From JBDIAR01 sp039812545 (GTDB taxonomy: Bacteria; Actinomycetota; Actinomycetes; Actinomycetales; Dermatophilaceae): 15,281 nucleotides of DNA. Each line of letters opens with the position of its first letter. Positions within the stretch are counted from its first letter, which is position 1. Below, one piece after another: positions 13,956 through 15,281 of this stretch. The translations under genes were made by a program, and so were the position numbers. The notes under the pieces are model-generated. The model was given only the letters and a program-made list of their open reading frames with translations, did not search any database and was not told the DNA's origin. The stretch covers positions 1-15,281 of the forward strand of contig JBDIAR010000081.1 of NCBI GenBank assembly GCA_039812545.1. Reading direction: 5' to 3'.

Positions 13956-15172
13956 CGCCGAAGCGCACGACCGACCGTTCGCCCGACCTCACGGCGGTCG
14001 AACCCCCGCGGCAGCCCTGGCGGCTCGTCGCCGTCCGCGAGATGGTGACCCGGGTGACGGACCGCAATTTCGTCGTCATGACGATCATCACCGTCGCGCT
14101 CATGGCCGGCGTCGTCGCCCTGAACCTGGCCATCGGCAACCGGGAGACCCGCTCCACCATCGCGGTCGTCGACGACGCGGCGGCCCGCATCGTCACCGGC
14201 ACCCAGGCGCGCCTGACGGCCGCACAGGACCGGCATACGATCACCAGTGTCCGGTATGCCGATTCGGCGGCGGCCTCTGCCGCCGTCCGTGACGAGAGCG
14301 CGAATGCCTTTTTGCGGCATACCGATTCGGGGTGGACGTTGACGACCTTACGATCCGTTGACAGTTCGCTGTCGCGGGACATCGGGCAGACGGTCCAGCA
14401 GTCGGTGATCGCCGAGAACGCCGCTGCCGCAGGGACATCCGTGGCTCAGTTGACGCGCGGGGCGACGCTGACGTCGGACACGCTCGTCGCGAACAACGGG
14501 GACGAGACGATGCAGAAGATCATGAGCTATGTGTTCGCGTTGCTGTTCTACATGGCTGCGTTGATGTTCGGTATGCAGATCGCGACCAGTGTCGTGGAAG
14601 AGAAGCAGTCGCGGATCGTCGAGATCCTGACGACGGCGATCCCGTTGCGGCAGTTGCTGACCGGGAAGGTGCTCGGGAACGCGGCGCTGGCCTTCGGGCA
14701 GATGGCGATCTACGTCGGGGTCGGGCTGATCGGGTTGGCGGTGACCGGTCAGGGGTCGATGTTGCCGGCGATCGCGGGTTCGGCGGGATGGTTCCTCGCG
14801 TTCTTCATCGCCGGGTTCTTGGCGCTGGCGTGCGCGTGGGCGGTCGCCGGGGCGCTGGCGTCGCGCAACGAGGATCTCCAGTCCACGACGATGCCGCTGA
14901 CGATCGTTCTCGTGGGGGCGTTCATGATCGCCTTCGTCGTGCAGGGCGCGGCCCGGGTGATCTGCTCGTATGTGCCGATCGTCTCGGCCATCGTGATGCC
15001 GAGTCGGGTCGTGGGCGGCGAGGCGATGTGGTGGGAGCCGGTCGTGTCGCTCGTCGTGACGCTGATCTTCGCGGCCGTCGTGATCGTGCTGGGCAGCCGG
15101 GTCTACCAGCGCTCGGTGATGCAGTCGGGCGGGCGGTTGACCCTCCGGGAGGCATGGCGGGCGAGGGCGTAG
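13952..15172 (+). CDS. ABC-2 type permease, NatB-like
   Basis: This 406-residue membrane subunit overlaps the ATPase gene by four bases (ATGA). After a short basic cytoplasmic N-terminus comes one transmembrane helix (about 46-68, VMTIITVALMAGVVALNLAI). A large extracytoplasmic domain (about 70-185) follows, then a block of hydrophobic helices from SYVFALLFYMAALMFGMQIA to SLVVTLIFAAVVIVLGSRVY, about six in total. VVEEKQSRIVEILTTAIPLRQLLTGKVLG is the conserved ABC-2/NatB coupling motif. The pair probably exports a small cation, drug or peptide. The last codons and TAG stop lie inside the first copy of the 54-bp tandem repeat. Confidence 0.9.
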   Translation: MTPKRTTDRSPDLTAVEPPRQPWRLVAVREMVTRVTDRNFVVMTIITVALMAGVVALNLAIGNRETRSTIAVVDDAAARIVTGTQARLTAAQDRHTITSVRYADSAAASAAVRDESANAFLRHTDSGWTLTTLRSVDSSLSRDIGQTVQQSVIAENAAAAGTSVAQLTRGATLTSDTLVANNGDETMQKIMSYVFALLFYMAALMFGMQIATSVVEEKQSRIVEILTTAIPLRQLLTGKVLGNAALAFGQMAIYVGVGLIGLAVTGQGSMLPAIAGSAGWFLAFFIAGFLALACAWAVAGALASRNEDLQSTTMPLTIVLVGAFMIAFVVQGAARVICSYVPIVSAIVMPSRVVGGEAMWWEPVVSLVVTLIFAAVVIVLGSRVYQRSVMQSGGRLTLREAWRARA

Positions 15173-15281
15173 CGAGGAACGAGCGGAGCCCGAGCTCGCC
15201 CAAAGTCATGGCGGGCGAGGGCGTAGCGAGGAACGAGCGGAGCCCGAGCTCGCCCAAAGTCATGGGCGGCGAAGGCGTAGC
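15153..15281 (+). repeat. 54-bp tandem repeat (two full copies and a partial third)
   Basis: Copies begin at 15153, 15207 and 15261 with exact 54-base periodicity. The first two are identical apart from edges. The third starts to diverge (CATGGGCGGCGAAGGC instead of CATGGCGGGCGAGGGC) and is cut by the window edge. Each full unit contains the inverted pair GGGCGAG/CTCGCCC and the string GCGTAGCGAGGAACGAGCGG, which resembles repeats that recur between genes in actinobacterial genomes. The hairpin may end the transporter transcript. Confidence 0.85.

Noticed and set aside
1..15281. tRNA, rRNA genes or a CRISPR array
   Set aside because: No cloverleaf-like sequence, rRNA signature or spaced direct repeats of CRISPR type were seen. 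The 54-bp array is contiguous without spacers.

Overview
The window comes from a high-GC actinobacterium. The evidence is a GC-rich sequence with strong GC bias at third codon positions, a dnaB gene of actinobacterial type, a probable leaderless start, and DnaA-box variants close to TTGTCCACA. I cannot name the species. Two blocks of different character meet at about position 6588.

Positions 1-6588 look like the right-hand part of a Tn7-like transposon. A leftward pair, tnsA followed by tnsB, overlaps as GTGA, and tnsB runs off the window's left edge. The pair is followed by a 335-base divergent intergenic region containing a perfect 12-bp inverted repeat. Next is a rightward cargo operon: a small cysteine-rich (putative zinc-finger) protein and a 1461-residue STAND/NACHT-type P-loop NTPase with an N-terminal PD-(D/E)XK-like nuclease domain and a long helical C-terminus. 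This is the architecture of Avs- or bNACHT-like anti-phage sensors. A terminator hairpin and a candidate transposon end follow. That end reads TGTCGAGATG from outside inward, with a second copy 44 bp further in, and it stops five bases past the dnaB stop codon.

Positions 6589-15281 look like host chromosome. dnaB (leftward) is split by a 367-residue intein at the DLRESG/SIEQDAD site. The intein's homing-endonuclease remnant appears dead. The 425 bases upstream of dnaB hold five DnaA-box-like sites. To the right, all rightward, come an AlkD-family DNA alkylation repair gene, a six-helix membrane protein, an AMP-forming acyl-CoA synthetase ending in a terminator hairpin, and a two-gene NatA/NatB-like ABC exporter. 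The window ends in a 54-bp tandem repeat that contains the permease stop codon.

The most unexpected signal is a 7-mer, GGCATAC/GTATGCC. I counted 17 copies in the 8.7 kb host block and one in the 6.6 kb element. It occurs in several reading frames and in intergenic DNA and uses otherwise disfavoured codons, so it looks selected as DNA. Its near absence from the left block independently supports a foreign origin for that block.
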